This document shows, in pieces, positions 20,053 to 22,157 of a stretch of DNA of 22,157 bases (positions are counted from its first letter, which is position 1; each line of letters begins with the position of its first letter). This stretch comes from Thermoproteales archaeon (GTDB lineage: Archaea > Thermoproteota > Thermoprotei > Thermoproteales > Thermocladiaceae). The stretch is taken from positions 1-22,157 of the forward strand of contig JAMOMD010000458.1 in assembly GCA_027068725.1 (NCBI GenBank), read 5' to 3'. The notes beneath the pieces were generated by a model. The model saw nothing but the letters and a program-made list of their open reading frames with translations. It was not told the origin of the DNA and did no database searches. Both the position numbers and the translations under genes were made by a program.

Positions 20053-21654
20053 TTATTCGACCTTTCTTCTGAATTTTGCTAGAATACTCTCGAAGACTAA
20101 TTTCGTAACGCTGACGAAGCTATTGAGATCAACTTTTGCTGCCATATCGAGTAGCTGGTCTAGATTACTCCTAACTTGATTCTTAACATTTTCGAATGCC
20201 GATAGACCATACTCTATGAACTTCCTTACAAGCTTCTGTGCATACTTACTCTTTATTCTTTCAACGAACTTGTCTAGTACAAACTTTGTGAATTTTATAT
20301 TATGCTCTAGCGTCTCGTATAGTATCTCTCTGTAAATATCGTATTTTAGTATCTCAGGTTTTGCAAAGTTCTCATGTTCAAGCATTGAATGACCCATCGG
20401 TACGAAGAATAGTGGAAATATCCAACACCTGTACTTGTCTAATCTCTTTATCAGCTCTAGCGTTGCCTTAGCATCATCCTCAGTCTCTTCAGGAAGACCT
20501 AGGATCAGCGTATAGCACGGGTACCAGTAGTTCCTATTCATTATCTCTGTTGATTCTTCCGCAATCTCGTGCCAATCCTCTACCCTCCATGGAGCAGCCT
20601 TACCTGCCATGTACTTCTTGAGAAGACGCACACTCCCAGTCTCTAGACCAACCTGTGGGAAAGCAAAGTTCTTGAAATGCTCATTTTCTCGAGACCACTC
20701 CTCAACTATGTCTGGTGCCTGTTTCACAGCTGCTAATGAGACATGGCAGAAGTCTGCTCTAACAGAGCACTCTTTGACGACCTTGAGCAATTTTCTAAGT
20801 GCCTCCTTGTTCACGCGTACTCCTTTTGCACCATAGAGAAGACCATCTTCTGTGACTAGGCTCATTGCTCTGTATCCTGCGCGCTTGTTAACCTCAATTT
20901 CCTGACGTATGATATCGAGAGGTATTGATCTGAAGTTGAACATTGTTGGATTGCAGAATCGACATCTTCGTGGACATCCACGTGTTATTTGTACCATCCC
21001 GCCTCTTGCTGGGTTTAGTATTGGCGGTATGAGTTCTAGTGGTACAGATCCGCCATCTAACTCTCCAGAGATATCCTCGCCCTCGAGTATGAGCTTACAT
21101 ACTTCAGGAAATATTAGCTCTCCTTCCCCATGTATTAGGAGGTCTATTCCGAATTTCCTGTATATGTCACGTATCTGCCATGTTCCAGGACCTCCTACAA
21201 CAATTTTGAAATTGTACTTCTCCTTAAGCTTCCTGACCTTGTCCATCAGCTTCAGGAATAGGGTCTTTGTCCAAGTATCACCTCCTCCAAAGAGTACTCG
21301 CAGCGTGTAGCTAACTGGTGCTAGTCCCATGGGGTCGAGAACATGTATTGCAACGATCCTAGTCTCCTCATTGACAACTTTTGGCAAGTTCTCGGGAGTC
21401 GTTATTACGAAATCCTCTATTGGAGAGAAGCCTCGCATTATGAGAGCAGCCTCAAGCTTGCGCAGAGCATAGGGTGCAACATTTACCCACCCTGTCTTCT
21501 TATCAACTCTCAGACGTGGAGCGATGAACTTGTCTACTAGGAACTTCGGAATTAGACGCTTAGGTAAGCAGAGCAGGAAGCCCAGGGCGTTGAAGTCGCT
21601 GTAGTTGGTCATTGTTGCTCGATCGGATGTGATTACTATCTTGTAATGAGGCAT
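20053..21654 (-). CDS. Radical SAM protein with B12-binding-like N-terminal domain
   Basis: A 533-aa protein. Residues 1-200 resemble a cobalamin-binding Rossmann domain (strands around VAIHVLDPMGLAP and FKIVVGGPGTWQ, then LLIHGEGELIFPE). A radical SAM core follows with C227-x3-C231-x2-C234 in RGCPRRCRFCNP, which binds [4Fe-4S] and cleaves S-adenosylmethionine. The usual DxHxxG cobalamin motif is not intact: the matching place reads LDPMGLAP. A helical C-terminal region (about 470-533) ends basic. Archaeal enzymes of this class include the GrsA/GrsB GDGT ring synthases and the tetraether synthase Tes, so a lipid-modifying role is possible but unproven. It is divergent from pyruvate kinase, and a TATA element (21673-21680) lies 20-27 bases before its ATG. 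Confidence 0.85.
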   Translation of the reverse strand: MPHYKIVITSDRATMTNYSDFNALGFLLCLPKRLIPKFLVDKFIAPRLRVDKKTGWVNVAPYALRKLEAALIMRGFSPIEDFVITTPENLPKVVNEETRIVAIHVLDPMGLAPVSYTLRVLFGGGDTWTKTLFLKLMDKVRKLKEKYNFKIVVGGPGTWQIRDIYRKFGIDLLIHGEGELIFPEVCKLILEGEDISGELDGGSVPLELIPPILNPARGGMVQITRGCPRRCRFCNPTMFNFRSIPLDIIRQEIEVNKRAGYRAMSLVTEDGLLYGAKGVRVNKEALRKLLKVVKECSVRADFCHVSLAAVKQAPDIVEEWSRENEHFKNFAFPQVGLETGSVRLLKKYMAGKAAPWRVEDWHEIAEESTEIMNRNYWYPCYTLILGLPEETEDDAKATLELIKRLDKYRCWIFPLFFVPMGHSMLEHENFAKPEILKYDIYREILYETLEHNIKFTKFVLDKFVERIKSKYAQKLVRKFIEYGLSAFENVKNQVRSNLDQLLDMAAKVDLNSFVSVTKLVFESILAKFRRKVE

Positions 21655-21672
21655 CGTAGGTCAGTCGATAGA

Positions 21673-21680
21673 TATATTAT
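21673..21680 (-). promoter_or_regulatory. TATA box of the radical SAM gene
   Basis: Minus strand reads AATATATC, just ahead of the ATG at 21654 with leaderless spacing. Confidence 0.5.
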
Positions 21681-21733
21681 GTGCGAGGACTAATACGACC
21701 TTCTCCTTGAGAACTAGAGGCGACGAGAAGGAA

Positions 21734-21745
21734 AGATAATTAAAC
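21734..21745 (+). promoter_or_regulatory. TATA element of pyruvate kinase
   Basis: AGATAATTAAAC, roughly 20-30 bases before the ATG at 21764. Confidence 0.45.
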
Positions 21746-21763
21746 AGCGTGGCAGACTACTAC

Positions 21764-22157
21764 ATGCGTCGTACAAAAATAATTGCAACAATTGGACCTG
21801 CAACAAACGATCTTAATACTGTTATAAAGCTCGCAAGAGAAGGCGTTGATATATTTAGAGTAAACTACTCGCATGGCAATGCAGACCAGTGGCGACAAGC
21901 AATAACATTTGTTAGACAGGCAGAAGAGAAGCTTGGCAAGCCTCTTCCTGTCATTGGCGATCTTCAAGGACCAACAGTGAGAACAGGAAAGCTAGACTCT
22001 CCATTTCAGGTAAGGCGAGGAGATACAGTATACCTGAAGTTGTCTGAGACAGGCACAGCTGAAAAGAAAGAGATACCGATACCTAACAGGAAGGTATTCG
22101 AACTTATCGAAGAAGGAGATATTGTTGTACTAGGCGCAGGCGCGGTATGGCTCAGGG
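21764..22157 (+). CDS. pyk: Pyruvate kinase, N-terminal 131 codons (runs off the window)
   Basis: Converts phosphoenolpyruvate and ADP to pyruvate and ATP. Translation from ATG 21764 gives RRTKIIATIGPATND at the start, then IFRVNYSHG, where the family usually has R-x-N-F/M-S-H-G, and IGDLQGPTVRTG, where the usual motif is DLxGPKIR. A B-domain start follows (RRGDTVYLKL). The frame remains open to the last base, so the gene is cut by the window edge. The Gln-Gly-Pro-Thr variant of the GPK motif is a small deviation from the canonical enzyme. It is divergent from the radical SAM gene, 109 bases apart, with a separate TATA element. Confidence 0.93.
   Translation, partial: MRRTKIIATIGPATNDLNTVIKLAREGVDIFRVNYSHGNADQWRQAITFVRQAEEKLGKPLPVIGDLQGPTVRTGKLDSPFQVRRGDTVYLKLSETGTAEKKEIPIPNRKVFELIEEGDIVVLGAGAVWLR

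Overview
The window reads as chromosome of a hyperthermophilic archaeon of the Thermoproteota (Crenarchaeota). The basis is the gene set: ribosomal proteins S8e and S27ae, SRP19, TFB next to Gar1, a GPN-loop GTPase, an archaeal-length triosephosphate isomerase and a THUMP protein. BRE/TATA promoters sit about 25-35 bases before start codons, giving mostly leaderless mRNAs. A class II tRNA-Leu with encoded CCA is also present. A DsrMK-like membrane redox pair and an acetyl-CoA acetyltransferase would suit a sulfur-metabolising or autotrophic Desulfurococcales/Thermoproteales-type organism. The exact lineage cannot be fixed from sequence alone.

Layout. 1-1039: start of a leftward unknown gene, an unknown 154-aa protein and a small zinc-ribbon protein. 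1040-2014: triosephosphate isomerase (leftward), a previously unmarked C/D-box guide RNA (leftward) and tRNA-Leu(GAG) (rightward). The last two appear to share one symmetric TATA element. 2025-7133: a gene cluster unlike its housekeeping surroundings. It holds a VirB11/GspE/PilT-type secretion ATPase facing away from three rightward genes: a soluble basic helical protein, a 124-aa two-to-three-helix membrane protein and an 841-aa polytopic membrane protein. The divergent promoter carries a perfect 12-bp palindrome. I read this as a candidate type IV secretion, DNA-import (Ced/Ted-like) or pilus machine; this is the most interesting part of the window. 7134-8555: TFB and Gar1 (leftward). 8700-10491: S8e, SRP19, GPN GTPase and a small Cys-rich protein. 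10509-13111: leftward block of a TFS-type zinc ribbon, S27ae, a UbiD-family decarboxylase (probably of the archaeal mevalonate pathway) and an unknown protein. 13257-13940: a tiny Glu/Trp-rich ORF and a THUMP protein, divergent from a shared TATA. 13933-15773: PLP aminotransferase with a downstream unknown protein. 15865-18442: DsrM-like cytochrome b and DsrK-like iron-sulfur protein. 18519-20047: small CxxC protein and thiolase. 20053-21654: radical SAM protein with a B12-binding-like N-terminal domain. 21764 to the end: start of pyruvate kinase.

How it fits together. Most of the window is core information processing (transcription initiation, ribosome, SRP, H/ACA and C/D RNPs) mixed with central carbon metabolism (TIM, pyruvate kinase, thiolase), isoprenoid or lipid steps (UbiD-type decarboxylase, radical SAM enzyme) and quinone-linked electron transfer (DsrMK-like). 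The 2025-7133 cluster is the outlier: membrane-rich and visibly more A/T-rich than its neighbours, and it begins ten bases from the tRNA-Leu 3' end. No gene-free stretch exceeds 300 bases.
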